Part shown: one piece after another, positions 9,561-18,175 of the stretch
Position numbering within the stretch: position 1 is the first letter of the stretch
Layout of the letters: each line of letters begins with the position of its first letter
Program-made: the position numbers and the translations under genes
NCBI RefSeq assembly: GCF_008802365.1
Contig: NZ_VZQZ01000008.1
Location: forward strand, 145,345 to 209,344
Reading direction: 5' to 3'
Source of the DNA: Oryzomonas japonica
GTDB taxonomy: Bacteria > Desulfobacterota > Desulfuromonadia > Geobacterales > Pseudopelobacteraceae
Length of the DNA stretch: 64,000 nt
Notes under the pieces: model-generated
The model's input: the letters and a program-made list of their open reading frames with translations, nothing else
The model's database searches: none
Told to the model about the DNA's origin: nothing

Positions 9561-10409
9561 TTACTTGGCTACAGGGCCTGCCGAGAAGATAACGCTGTCA
9601 AAGGTCCGGTTGAGGCTCTTGCTGGTGAAGTTCTTCATTTCCATGCCGGAGGCCAGTTCCATTTTTTGGCCAACGGTAACGGCTGTTACCGGAAATGCAA
9701 CCCAGGTCTTTTTGCCGGCATTTTCGATGTTGACATAGGTATATCCGCCACCGTCCATGGTCTCGACAACCGTGCCGGAGATTGTGCCGCTCATCTCCGC
9801 ACCCCCTGCCATCGACTTGTGACCCGCCGGCATGGATTGGGCTATGGCATCAACCTTGGCCTGCTGCTCCGGGGTCATTGCAGCTTTTTCTCCCGCATTG
9901 GGAGCAGCGCCTTTTTCCAACAGGTATTTCTGGTTGGTCGAGGGGTGGTCATGGGGTAGTTGTGCGTTTTGCCCTATTTTAGGATGCCCTTCGGGCAGTT
10001 TGGCGTTCGGGTCAACCTTGGGAAGGCCTTCCATTGGTTGCGCAGCATCCATGACCGGCCCGGAAGAGAAGATGATGTTGTCAAAGGTCCGCTTGAGGGT
10101 GTTGCTGGTGAATTTACCCATCTGCATGCCGGGTCTGAGCTTCACTTCCTGCCCCACTTCAACTTTCATGGGAGGGACCGCCACCCAGATCTTTTTGCCG
10201 TCGCTGTCCAGTCCGATGTAGGTATAGCCACCGCTGTTCATGGTTTCGAATACCTTCCCGGCAAGTATTTGAGGCGCGGCCTGCTCGGCGGAGCCGGTCG
10301 GTTGCGCCGTCGGTACTGCCGCTTTCTGCTGGGTAGCGCAACCGGACTGAAGGAGCATGGCAAGTGCGAGGGAGCATCCGATGGCAAGCGAGTTTCTGCA
10401 AACATTCAT
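9561..10409 (-). CDS. Duplicated NrfJ-like lipoprotein
   Basis: Lipoprotein of 282 residues. The ATG at 10409 is preceded by AGGAG and opens a signal peptide with lipobox QSGC (Cys near residue 24). Two homologous domains of about 70 residues flank a linker. Copy 1 (about 50-118) and copy 2 (about 206-280) both read GxVxETMxxGGYTYxxxxxxGKKxWVA, later the motif FTSxxLxRTFDxxIFSxGPV. This GGYTY/KxWVA module resembles the small periplasmic NrfJ proteins linked to cytochrome c nitrite reductase; that assignment is from memory of the family. The linker carries LPEGHP, LPHDHP and MPAGHK motifs, possible metal or haem ligands. A longer upstream reading frame (to 10649) lacks a signal peptide and was rejected. 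Confidence 0.72.
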   Translation of the reverse strand: MNVCRNSLAIGCSLALAMLLQSGCATQQKAAVPTAQPTGSAEQAAPQILAGKVFETMNSGGYTYIGLDSDGKKIWVAVPPMKVEVGQEVKLRPGMQMGKFTSNTLKRTFDNIIFSSGPVMDAAQPMEGLPKVDPNAKLPEGHPKIGQNAQLPHDHPSTNQKYLLEKGAAPNAGEKAAMTPEQQAKVDAIAQSMPAGHKSMAGGAEMSGTISGTVVETMDGGGYTYVNIENAGKKTWVAFPVTAVTVGQKMELASGMEMKNFTSKSLNRTFDSVIFSAGPVAK

Positions 10410-10633
10410 TTTTTGCACTCCTGTGTAATTAATGGATTCTGCCGGGGCTTTGTCCATTTGCCCCAAGCGATCTGCCCATATTGTTACACTATTTTGCCTG
10501 GTTTGAAAAGCTGTAAGTTTCCATAGTAGCGGGTATTTTGCTGGAATTGCCCCTTGGGGCTGCCTCGATTTGCGGCACCACAGTCGGTGGCGGGTAGCGG
10601 GCACCGGGGGGAATAAAAAAATATAAAAAACGC

Positions 10634-10662
10634 TTGACTTGTAGATCAAGTTTTCCTATAGT
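10634..10662 (+). promoter_or_regulatory. Sigma-70-type promoter of rplU-rpmA
   Basis: TTGACT, 17-base spacer, TATAGT, about 40 bases before the rplU start. A small inverted repeat (CTTGA...TCAAG) overlaps the -35. Confidence 0.7.
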
Positions 10663-10700
10663 CCAAAACTCTGCAAAATTGAATTAGATGGAGACCACAT

Positions 10701-11009
10701 ATGTACGCAGTTATCAAGACAGGCGGCAAGCAGTATAAGGTAAGTGAAGGTGAGTTCCTCAAGGTTGAAAAACTTGATGGCAACATCGGCGATAGCATTG
10801 AATTTGCTGAGGTTCTCATGGTCGGCGGCGAAAAGGTTGCCATTGGTGCTCCGCTGGTTGTCGGCGCCACGGTAACTGCCAAGATAGCGGCTCAGGGCAA
10901 GGACAAGAAGATTCTCGTGTTCAAGTCCAAGCGTCGTAAGGATTCCCGCAAGCTTCGCGGCCACCGCCAGGAGCGCACGGTGCTCAAGATAGAAAAAATC
11001 AGCGCATAA
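10701..11009 (+). CDS. rplU: 50S ribosomal protein L21
   Basis: Structural protein of the large ribosomal subunit that binds 23S rRNA. The 102-residue product is full length for the family, starting [14 protein letters not shown] and containing the conserved basic block [17 protein letters not shown] near residues 74-90. GGAG lies 8 bases before the ATG. It is followed after 40 bases by rpmA, the usual arrangement. Confidence 0.98.
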   Translation: MYAVIKTGGKQYKVSEGEFLKVEKLDGNIGDSIEFAEVLMVGGEKVAIGAPLVVGATVTAKIAAQGKDKKILVFKSKRRKDSRKLRGHRQERTVLKIEKISA

Positions 11010-11049
11010 TACACGATATTTTTCGATATTTTTCCCAGGAGACACGGAA

Positions 11050-11304
11050 ATGGCACATAAGAAAGGTGTAGGCAGTTCACGCAACGGCAGGGATTCGGAC
11101 GGCCAGAGGCTTGGTTGCAAAAAGTTCGGCGGCGAATCCGTTACAGCCGGTAATATCATCTATCGTCAGCACGGCACCCAGATCCATCCCGGCAACAATG
11201 TCGGCTGCGGTAAGGATTATACGCTGTTCGCTCTGATCGACGGCATCGTGACCTTCGAGCGTATGGGTAAAGACCGGAAAAAGGTTTCTGTATATCCCAA
11301 CTAA
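11050..11304 (+). CDS. rpmA: 50S ribosomal protein L27
   Basis: Large-subunit protein near the peptidyl-transferase centre. The 84-residue product starts [16 protein letters not shown] and carries the family signature [15 protein letters not shown] near residues 34-48. The N-terminus directly begins with the mature AHKKG sequence, without the cleaved extension found in Firmicutes. It lies 40 bases after rplU and ends at a terminator. The Obg GTPase gene that often follows in other bacteria is absent here. Confidence 0.98.
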   Translation: MAHKKGVGSSRNGRDSDGQRLGCKKFGGESVTAGNIIYRQHGTQIHPGNNVGCGKDYTLFALIDGIVTFERMGKDRKKVSVYPN

Positions 11305-11326
11305 TCGACGTTAAATCAGTTCCCAA

Positions 11327-11357
11327 AACCCGGAAGATAAGCCTTCCGGGTTTTTTT
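11327..11357 (+). terminator. Rho-independent terminator of rplU-rpmA
   Basis: Perfect 10-bp stem (AACCCGGAAG with CTTCCGGGTT) with a 6-base loop and a T7 tract. Confidence 0.93.
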
Positions 11358-11398
11358 GTGTCCACGACAAATAACAGAACAGTGTTTAAATATATTGT

Positions 11399-11427
11399 TT
11401 GCACTCGCTGTTATTTTGCTGTATACT
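11399..11427 (+). promoter_or_regulatory. Sigma-70-type promoter of the haem chemoreceptor gene
   Basis: TTGCAC, 17-base spacer, TATACT. It lies about 78 bases before the start codon, in an AT-rich gap after the rpmA terminator. Confidence 0.65.
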
Positions 11428-11504
11428 GCAAAAAATTTAGTATAACAAGCTATTTAGCTGTTAGTCGTCCGCTATAAAATACCTCCCCGATTCCAGAGGC
11501 TCCC

Positions 11505-13631
11505 ATGTTCAAATCAAAATTGACGCGCAAAATCCTGACCATGATCGGCGGCATACTCTGTATCGGTTTTGCCGGCCTGGGCGTTCTTTCGATTTACCTT
11601 GAATACAGTGCCACCATGGACCTGGAAAAACATAATGCCCGTCAGATTGCGGCAACGGTGAGCCATGACCTGCTCAACCTGATGACCATCGGCGATATGA
11701 AGAATTTCGATACGTACGTCAAGGACATCAAAGCCAAGGGTGGAATTCAGGAGATCCGGCTGTTCAACGGCGATGGCAAGGAGTGGGGCGGCAACGGTGC
11801 GCCAAGCGAGGAAGTTCGCGCGGCCTTAAAAGCGGGCAAGAACGTCGAACGTCTGGATACGAAGGATGGCCGGCATCTTTTGACCCTGGCGTTGCCCCTG
11901 GAGAACGAGCAGCGCTGCCATAGCTGCCACGATGCCACCGCCCGGTATCGGGGGGGATTGATGCTGACCACCTCCCTGGAAGAGGGGTATGCAAGCGCTT
12001 TCCGGCTGACAATCGTGCTGTCGGTGGTCGGCTTCTGCTTCTTCTTTGCGATCCTCGCGGCCCTATACCTCTTTTTTAGCCGGACGCTGGTACTCCAAGT
12101 CAGGGAGTTGCACGAACAGTTGGCCGAAATGGCCAGTGGCGAGGGAGATCTGACCCAGGTCCTGCGCGTCCGTTCCGACGATGAACTGGGGAACCTGGGT
12201 ACGGAGGTCAACCGGCTGACGACGAAGATTCGCGAAACCATCTCGCTCCTGTACCAGCAGGCCTGCATGATCGGCAGCGGCGTCTGCGAGCTCTCCTTCG
12301 GCACGGATCGGACCCTGAGCATGAGCCAGGACCAGAAGGAGCAGGCTTCGGCGGTGGCGGTGGCATCGGAAGAGATGACCATGACCATCAACGATGTGGC
12401 CGGCAACACCCACCGGGCGGCAACGCTCTCGTCGGATGTCGATGTGGCCGCGAGCGACGGCATGGTGGTGGTGGAGGAAACCTGGAATTGCATGCGCCAG
12501 ATCAGCGAGAGCGTGAACAGCACGTTGGAGACCATCCGCCAGTTGGAGGCCTCATCGGCTAGTATCGGGGAGATGGTGGTCCTGATCGAGGATATCGCCG
12601 ACCAGACCAACCTGCTGGCGTTGAACGCCTCCATCGAGGCCGCCCGCGCCGGCGATGCCGGGAAGGGGTTTGCCGTGGTGGCCAGCGAGGTCAAGGGGCT
12701 GGCCGAGAAGACCACCCGGTCCACCCGGGAGATCGAACGGATTGTGGCCAATATCCAGCAAGCCAGCCGGAAGGCGGCCGCCATGATCGTTACTGAAACG
12801 GGCCTCGTCCAGACCGGTCTGACCAGGGCTGAAGAGGCACGACAGCGCCTTGAGAACATCAAGAGCCATGCCGTCGAATCGCATACCATGATCGAACAGA
12901 TTGCGGCAGCTTCCGAACAACAAAGCGCCACCACCCAGGAAATTTCGGAAAATATCCAGATGGTTTCCGCCACGGCGAACGAAACGTTTGAATTGACCCA
13001 GACGACCAACGAGGCCTTTGGGACCTTCTCGGATCTGGTAGAGCAGATCTACGGCACGGTGGGCAAATTCTCGGTCGGCAACTATCACGATACCGTCAAA
13101 TCCCATGTCCGCGAGATGGAAGGGCAGGTGCTGGCTGCAATCGAGGCGGCGTTGCGCGACCGGACGATCACGCTGGAGGCCCTGTTCGACAGAAACTATG
13201 TCCCGGTCCCCAATACCAACCCCCAAAAATACACGACCAAATTCGATGCCTTTTTCGACCGCGTGATATCCTCCTTCCAGGAGAAGGCGGTCGGCAAGGA
13301 CAGCAAGCTCTTTTACGCCATCTGTGTGGACAGCAACGGATATTGTCCGTGCCACAACCTGCGTTACACGAAGCCTTTGACCGGAGACACGGAGACGGAT
13401 AAAAGCAATAACCGCACCAAGCGGATTTTCAATGACCGTACCGGCATTCGCTGCGCCCAGAACACCGATGGTTTCCTGCTCCAAACCTACCGTCGCGATA
13501 CGGGCGAGATCCTCAACGACATGTCTCGTCCGCTTCTGATCGGCGGCAGGCATTGGGGTGGCATCCGCATCGGCTACCTGTCGCCGTGCGAATCGGTCAT
13601 CAAACTGGACAGGAAAACAACGAGGCCGTGA
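11505..13631 (+). CDS. Methyl-accepting chemotaxis protein with periplasmic haem c motif and C-terminal extension
   Basis: Transmembrane chemoreceptor of 708 residues. Order: TM1 (about 10-34); periplasmic sensor domain (35-162) containing CHSCH at residues 138-142, a canonical c-type haem site; TM2 (about 165-190); HAMP (about 192-245); and the MCP signalling domain with the [11 protein letters not shown] and [13 protein letters not shown] regions (about 280-530). Haem-PAS/Cache chemoreceptors are known in Geobacter (the GSU0582/GSU0935 type), where they are thought to sense redox or gases. Unusually, about 170 residues follow the signalling domain. They contain [10 protein letters not shown] and later TYRRDTGEI and [12 protein letters not shown], a Cache/PAS-like block that would be cytoplasmic. 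The CPCH in it is not a CXXCH haem site. Confidence 0.92.
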   Translation: MFKSKLTRKILTMIGGILCIGFAGLGVLSIYLEYSATMDLEKHNARQIAATVSHDLLNLMTIGDMKNFDTYVKDIKAKGGIQEIRLFNGDGKEWGGNGAPSEEVRAALKAGKNVERLDTKDGRHLLTLALPLENEQRCHSCHDATARYRGGLMLTTSLEEGYASAFRLTIVLSVVGFCFFFAILAALYLFFSRTLVLQVRELHEQLAEMASGEGDLTQVLRVRSDDELGNLGTEVNRLTTKIRETISLLYQQACMIGSGVCELSFGTDRTLSMSQDQKEQASAVAVASEEMTMTINDVAGNTHRAATLSSDVDVAASDGMVVVEETWNCMRQISESVNSTLETIRQLEASSASIGEMVVLIEDIADQTNLLALNASIEAARAGDAGKGFAVVASEVKGLAEKTTRSTREIERIVANIQQASRKAAAMIVTETGLVQTGLTRAEEARQRLENIKSHAVESHTMIEQIAAASEQQSATTQEISENIQMVSATANETFELTQTTNEAFGTFSDLVEQIYGTVGKFSVGNYHDTVKSHVREMEGQVLAAIEAALRDRTITLEALFDRNYVPVPNTNPQKYTTKFDAFFDRVISSFQEKAVGKDSKLFYAICVDSNGYCPCHNLRYTKPLTGDTETDKSNNRTKRIFNDRTGIRCAQNTDGFLLQTYRRDTGEILNDMSRPLLIGGRHWGGIRIGYLSPCESVIKLDRKTTRP

Positions 13632-13670
13632 GCCGGCTGTCGGTTCGGGCCGGCTGCACCCGGCCCTGCA

Positions 13671-14960
13671 TCAAAAACGTTCCGCGTAGCGCTCGATCAA
13701 CCCCCGTGCCGTTTTCTTCATGCCGGTCTTGTAAGGCCCAACGGCCACCAGGTTCAGATTTTGCGGCGCAAAGAGGGTGCGGGCCGTCTCCTGCAGTATC
13801 TCCGCCGTGATGTGGCGCGCCTCTTCCTGGTCCTCCTCGATATTCCGTTTGACCCCCACCAGTTCTCCCCAACCGTAGCGCACCCCCATCTCGTACGCCG
13901 AGTCGCGGCTGTAATCCAGGTCAAAGATGTAAGATTGGCGGAACCTGTCCAGCTCTGCCGCCGTGATCGGTTCGTCCGCCATGCGCCGGAGTTCGTCAAG
14001 GGTGACCTCGATCGCCTGGGGCAGGTTCGCGGGGGCGGTGGAGAGGTCAAAGGTCAGGCATCCGGTCTCGTCATAGGCCCCAACGGCCCCATCCACGGAA
14101 TAGACGATCCCCAATTCCTCCCGCAGCCGCAGGTGCAGGCGCGAGCTGCCGCCGCCGGCCAGGATTCGGCGCAAGAGGCGAACGGCCATGAAGTGTTGGT
14201 CGTTGCGGGGAAAGCCCAGGAAGGAAAGCTGCAGATTTACCTGGCTGTCGGAGTCGCGCACGAATCGGATCTGGGGGGTGGTGTTGCGCTTGGTGACCAT
14301 GGGGGTCGGCGGCGCTGTCGCCCCGCACCAGCCGTCAAAGACCACGCTGGCGGCGGCGAAGATCTCGTGGCTGCGCACCGGCCCGGCAACCACGACCACC
14401 GTGGAACTGGGTACATAGTAGCGTTGCAGGTGCGTCGCCAGGTCTGCCCGGTCTATGGCGGCAATGCTCTTCAGGGTGCCGATGGTCGGCATGCCCAGGG
14501 GGTGGCGCGGCCAGAGGAGGCGGCTGGTGATGGTATCGGGATTGACCTCGTCTCCCTGCTCGTTCAGATCCTCCCGCGCCTCCTCCGCAATGATGCGCTG
14601 TTCGACCTCAATCCCCTCCAGAAGCGGCCGCAGCAGCATGGAGGCGAAGATCTCCAGGCCGTGTCGCACATGGTCCGGGTGGACGCGGGAATAGTAGCAG
14701 GTGGATTCGGCGTCGGTGGCGGCATTGGGAGCTCCGCCGACCGCCTCGAAGGCGGTTTCGATCGCGAGGGACGAGGCATAATCTGCCGTGCCGCGGAAGA
14801 GGATATGTTCCAGAAAGTGGGACAGTCCCTCCCTGCCGGGCGGGTCGTTGCGCCCCCCGACCTTGACATAGATCGCCAGTTCGGCCGCGTGCAGGTGGGG
14901 CATCTCGACGCACACAACCCGCAGGCCGTTGTTCTGGGTGTGCAGAAACGGCCGGATCAT
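13671..14960 (-). CDS. M16 family zinc peptidase (processing-peptidase type)
   Basis: Zinc-dependent endopeptidase of the pitrilysin/mitochondrial processing peptidase family, single-unit size (429 residues). The inverted zinc motif HFLEH lies at residues 48-52, and the downstream Glu pair falls in AEEAREDLNEQGDE near residues 125-138. The C-terminal half carries the R-rich substrate-binding M16_C domain. There is no signal peptide, so it is probably cytoplasmic. The ATG overlaps the stop of the HIT gene as ATGA, so the two are translationally coupled. It is the last gene of the co-directional run that starts with the MacA-type adaptor. Confidence 0.92.
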   Translation of the reverse strand: MIRPFLHTQNNGLRVVCVEMPHLHAAELAIYVKVGGRNDPPGREGLSHFLEHILFRGTADYASSLAIETAFEAVGGAPNAATDAESTCYYSRVHPDHVRHGLEIFASMLLRPLLEGIEVEQRIIAEEAREDLNEQGDEVNPDTITSRLLWPRHPLGMPTIGTLKSIAAIDRADLATHLQRYYVPSSTVVVVAGPVRSHEIFAAASVVFDGWCGATAPPTPMVTKRNTTPQIRFVRDSDSQVNLQLSFLGFPRNDQHFMAVRLLRRILAGGGSSRLHLRLREELGIVYSVDGAVGAYDETGCLTFDLSTAPANLPQAIEVTLDELRRMADEPITAAELDRFRQSYIFDLDYSRDSAYEMGVRYGWGELVGVKRNIEEDQEEARHITAEILQETARTLFAPQNLNLVAVGPYKTGMKKTARGLIERYAERF

Positions 14961-15376
14961 GCCAGCGCCCCCCGGATTCGCTCGATGGTTCGGCGGTACC
15001 CTTCCGGCGCCAGGAGTACGTCGTCATGGGGCTCGGCCCAGATGGGGCGCGGCCAGAGCGGCTCCGAGGCGAAGCGGGGCACCAGATGCCAGTGCATATG
15101 GGGGACCATGTTGCCCAGGAGTTCGTAGTTGATCTTGTCAGGCCGGAAGGTTGCGAACAACGCCTCGGCCACCCGGCTGATCTCTTCCATCAGCTCGCCC
15201 CGCACTCGGCGGTCGAGGTGGAACAGCTCGGTAACGTGGGTTTTGCTGAACAGCAGCGTGTAACCGGGGAAAAACTGGTCACGGTTGAGGATGACATAGG
15301 AGTGTTCGAGTTCGGCGATGCGCAGATCGGCATCGCTCTCCCAACGGTTGCACATGGGGCAGGGTGATAGGGTCAT
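14957..15376 (-). CDS. HIT family nucleotide hydrolase/transferase
   Basis: Histidine-triad protein of 139 residues, a nucleoside phosphoramidate or dinucleotide hydrolase-type enzyme acting in the cytosol. The catalytic triad HMHWH is at residues 93-97 in MVPHMHWHLVPRF. The N-terminus has a CPMC pair, and NRDQFFPGYTLLF is the usual substrate-pocket strand. The ATG at 15376 has GGAG 7 bases upstream; the in-frame TTG at 15388 was rejected. Its substrate is unknown. It lies 19 bases after the thioesterase gene and overlaps the M16 peptidase gene by four bases. Confidence 0.9.
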   Translation of the reverse strand: MTLSPCPMCNRWESDADLRIAELEHSYVILNRDQFFPGYTLLFSKTHVTELFHLDRRVRGELMEEISRVAEALFATFRPDKINYELLGNMVPHMHWHLVPRFASEPLWPRPIWAEPHDDVLLAPEGYRRTIERIRGALA

Positions 15377-15395
15377 GGATAGCTCCAATAGTTTC

Positions 15396-16142
15396 TCATT
15401 TATTCCAGCGGGTGCGTAGGCGCGCCAGTTCCTTGCCGTCCCGCCGGCTTGCGATCTGATGCAGGCAGCAGGTTGCCGGTCCCGTATCCGTAACGGCGCA
15501 GCGGGACATAATGCTGTCGCCGTGGCGGACCTCGGCCCGGAAGGCGATCTCCAGTTCGGTCAGGCTGCCCGCCGCTACGGCATCGGGCACCGCTTCCAGC
15601 GCCCATCCCGCATAGATGGTGTTGTTGACGTGGTGGTTCATGTCCAGGTCGCTGCGCAGTACCCGGAACCCCATCTCTGTTGTGGCGGCCACGGGAAAGG
15701 GGGGCAACGGCGCGAAGTCGTCATCGATCGACCGTTGGGGTACCAGCGGATAGGGGGGGAGATTCCCCTCCAGCCGGACCGGGCGGCGGGTGGTAACGTT
15801 CATTACCGCCCATGAGGTAGTCGCCCGCGCCACGCAGGCGCCATGGCGGTCGCACAGTTCGAACTCGCGGCAGGTGAAGAGTCCCTGGCGGGTCGCCGGC
15901 CAGGTACGGAGCGTCACGGTTTCCCCGGCGCGGGGATAGCGTTCCACCAGCAGATGGATGCGTGACAGCACCCAGGTCAGCCCCAGCTTTTGCAGGTCGG
16001 CCAGGGAGACGCCCAGCAGTGCCGCATGCATCCCCGCCGTGTCCTGCAGGTAGTTGAGCAGGGTCGCCACCCGCAGATTGCCGCAACTGTCCAGTTCGTG
16101 GTAGCGAACCGGAAAATCTTTTAGGAAAATGTTAGGTTCCAT
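15396..16142 (-). CDS. Acyl-ACP thioesterase (FatA/FatB-like)
   Basis: Predicted to hydrolyse acyl-acyl-carrier-protein to free fatty acid. At 248 residues it matches the bacterial acyl-ACP thioesterase family with two hot-dog folds: repeat 1 (about 5-130) has VRYHELDSCGNLRVATLLNYLQDTAG-type sequence, and repeat 2 (about 150-248) has RSDLDMNHHVNNTIYAGWALEAVP. The DxNxHVNN pattern includes the catalytic Asn/His positions. It begins 7 bases after the stop of the permease gene, with only a poor ribosome binding site, so coupling is likely. Its presence in an efflux-type operon suggests turnover or export of acyl chains, which is inference. Confidence 0.85.
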   Translation of the reverse strand: MEPNIFLKDFPVRYHELDSCGNLRVATLLNYLQDTAGMHAALLGVSLADLQKLGLTWVLSRIHLLVERYPRAGETVTLRTWPATRQGLFTCREFELCDRHGACVARATTSWAVMNVTTRRPVRLEGNLPPYPLVPQRSIDDDFAPLPPFPVAATTEMGFRVLRSDLDMNHHVNNTIYAGWALEAVPDAVAAGSLTELEIAFRAEVRHGDSIMSRCAVTDTGPATCCLHQIASRRDGKELARLRTRWNK

Positions 16143-16149
16143 TGGTCAG

Positions 16150-17376
16150 CTACTCGTAGCGCAGTGCGTCGATGGGATTGAGCCCGGCCGCCTTGCGGGC
16201 CGGGTAGAAGCCGAAGAAAATGCCCACCGCACCGGAGAAGATGAAGGCGATGCTGACGGATTCGACCGAGATGAGCGTCGGCCAGGACAAAATCCGGGAG
16301 ACGACCATGGCCCCCGCCCCCCCCAGGCAGATACCGATCAGGCCGCCGATCATGGTCAGGAGCACCGCCTCGGTCATGAACTGGAGGAGGATGTCGTTCT
16401 TTCGCGCCCCGATGGCCATGCGGATGCCGATCTCACGGGTCCGCTCGGTAACGGACACCAGCATGATGTTCATGATGCCGATGCCGCCGACGAGCAGGGA
16501 GATGGAGGCGACTGCGCCCAACAACAGGGACATGGCCTTGGAGGACTGCTCGGCCACGGCCAGAATCTCCGAGAGGTTGCGGGTGGAAAAATCCGGTTCC
16601 TTGCTGCCGGTGATGCGGTGGCGCTGCTTGAGGAGGTCGTTGACCTCGTCCTCGGCCTTGCTCAACAGGGCTTCGCTCCGGGCCTTTATCATAACCGCTC
16701 CCACGGTGTTGGGGAATTGGGACCCGACCAGCTTGCGCTGGGCCGTGCGTAGCGGCACAAAGATCACATCGTCCTGGTCGCTCCCCTGGGGGGATTGCCC
16801 CTTGCGCTCCAGCAGGCCGACCACGGTGAAGGGGACCTTCTTGATGCGCACCATTTTGCCCACCGGGTCGGTGGAGCCGAACAGGTTTTCGGCCACGGTC
16901 TGCCCCAGGAGGCACACCTTGGCGGCGCCGTCCACGTCCTGCTGGCCGAGGCTGCGGCCGCTCGTCACCGGCCACTCGCGGATATCGAACATCTCGGGCG
17001 TGCTCCCCATAATGATGGTGGACCAGTTCATGTTGCCGTAGACCACTTGGCCCGTGCTGCGCACCGTGGGAGCGGCGGTCTCCACCGAGGGGCACTCGGC
17101 CATGATGGCCTTGGCGTCGTCGCTGGTCAGGGTCTGGCTGGCGCCGCTGCCGATGCGGATGCCGCCGCTGGTGGTGGAGCCGGGGATGACCAGGATGATG
17201 TTGCTGCCGATGCTGGCGATCTGCTGGGAGATGACGTGGCGCGCCCCGGCCCCCACGGCCATCATGGCGATCACGGCCGCGATGCCGATGATGATCCCCA
17301 GCATGGTCAGAAACGAGCGCATCTTGTTGGTGCGCAGGGCCCGCAGGGCTATTTTCAGGGTTTGGAGAAGGTCCAC
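16150..17376 (-). CDS. macB: MacB-type ABC transporter permease
   Basis: Inner-membrane subunit of a MacAB-type tripartite exporter. It is about 408 residues from the chosen GTG at 17376, which has AAGGGA 8 bases upstream; an earlier ATG would add a 13-residue non-conserved tail. The N-terminal helix follows the typical ALRALRTNKMRSFLTMLGI entry. A large periplasmic domain (about 45-275) and three C-terminal transmembrane helices with VTERTREIGIRMAIGARKNDI then follow. The ATPase is a separate gene here, unlike E. coli MacB, where the two are fused. The gap from the ATPase gene is 106 bases. Confidence 0.92.
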   Translation of the reverse strand: MDLLQTLKIALRALRTNKMRSFLTMLGIIIGIAAVIAMMAVGAGARHVISQQIASIGSNIILVIPGSTTSGGIRIGSGASQTLTSDDAKAIMAECPSVETAAPTVRSTGQVVYGNMNWSTIIMGSTPEMFDIREWPVTSGRSLGQQDVDGAAKVCLLGQTVAENLFGSTDPVGKMVRIKKVPFTVVGLLERKGQSPQGSDQDDVIFVPLRTAQRKLVGSQFPNTVGAVMIKARSEALLSKAEDEVNDLLKQRHRITGSKEPDFSTRNLSEILAVAEQSSKAMSLLLGAVASISLLVGGIGIMNIMLVSVTERTREIGIRMAIGARKNDILLQFMTEAVLLTMIGGLIGICLGGAGAMVVSRILSWPTLISVESVSIAFIFSGAVGIFFGFYPARKAAGLNPIDALRYE

Positions 17377-17482
17377 GTGTAATCCCTTGATCTCGAAAAC
17401 GCGCCTCTCGCGCATCCGTAAAAAGCTCCAGCAAACAATGCTCGTGGGGAACGTGACGAGTGTAACGCCGCAGATGAGCTTC

Positions 17483-18172
17483 TTACTGATTCGTCATGGT
17501 ATCCCCGATAATCTGCCCGTCTCGGAAGGTGATCCTGCGTCCGGCATAGGTGGCCACATCCGGCTCGTGGGTGACCATGATGATGGTGATGCCGCGCCTG
17601 TTCAGGTCGGTGAACAGGCCCATGATCTCCTCACTGGTCGAGCTGTCCAGATTGCCGGTCGGTTCGTCGGCCAGGATCACCGCAGGGCTGTTGACCAAGG
17701 CCCGGGCGATGGCTACCCGTTGTTGCTGCCCCCCGGAAAGCTGACTGGGGTGATTGCCCTCCTTGCCCCCCAGCCCAACCTGCTCCAGGGCCGCCAGCGC
17801 CTTGTGGCGGCGCTCCTTCGCGGGCACCCCGGCATAGACCAGGGGGAGTTCCACGTTCTCCACCGCAGGGGTGCGCGCCAGCAGGTTGAACCCCTGGAAG
17901 ACAAAGCCCAGCTTCTTGTTGCGGATGCCGGCCAGCCGGTTAAGGTCCATGCCCGCCACATCGAGGCCGTCCAGCAGGTAGGTGCCCGAACTGGGGTGGT
18001 CCAGGCAGCCCAGGATGTTCATGCAGGTGGACTTGCCGCTGCCCGATGCGCCCATGATGGCCACGAATTCACCTTCGGCGACGCTGAAGGAAATGCCCCG
18101 CAACGCCTCGAATTGCTGGTCGCCCATGGTGAACACGCGGCGGATATCCTTGAGGGAGATGACTTCGCCCAT
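17483..18172 (-). CDS. macB: MacB/LolD-type ABC transporter ATP-binding protein
   Basis: ATPase subunit of the exporter, 229 residues. Walker [10 protein letters not shown] lies near residue 40, signature [15 protein letters not shown] near 145, Walker [14 protein letters not shown] near 165, and the H-loop in IIMVTHEP near 200. The N-terminus ([19 protein letters not shown]) is typical of the MacB/LolD/FtsE subfamily. It starts 3 bases after the stop of the adaptor gene, so the two form an operon. The family name also covers lipoprotein and peptide exporters, so the substrate is open. Confidence 0.95.
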   Translation of the reverse strand: MGEVISLKDIRRVFTMGDQQFEALRGISFSVAEGEFVAIMGASGSGKSTCMNILGCLDHPSSGTYLLDGLDVAGMDLNRLAGIRNKKLGFVFQGFNLLARTPAVENVELPLVYAGVPAKERRHKALAALEQVGLGGKEGNHPSQLSGGQQQRVAIARALVNSPAVILADEPTGNLDSSTSEEIMGLFTDLNRRGITIIMVTHEPDVATYAGRRITFRDGQIIGDTMTNQ

Positions 18173-18175
18173 GGT

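Noticed and set aside
13351..13359. CPCH in the tail of the haem chemoreceptor as a second haem site
   Set aside because: The spacing is CXCH, not CXXCH, and this part should be cytoplasmic, so covalent haem c attachment is unlikely.
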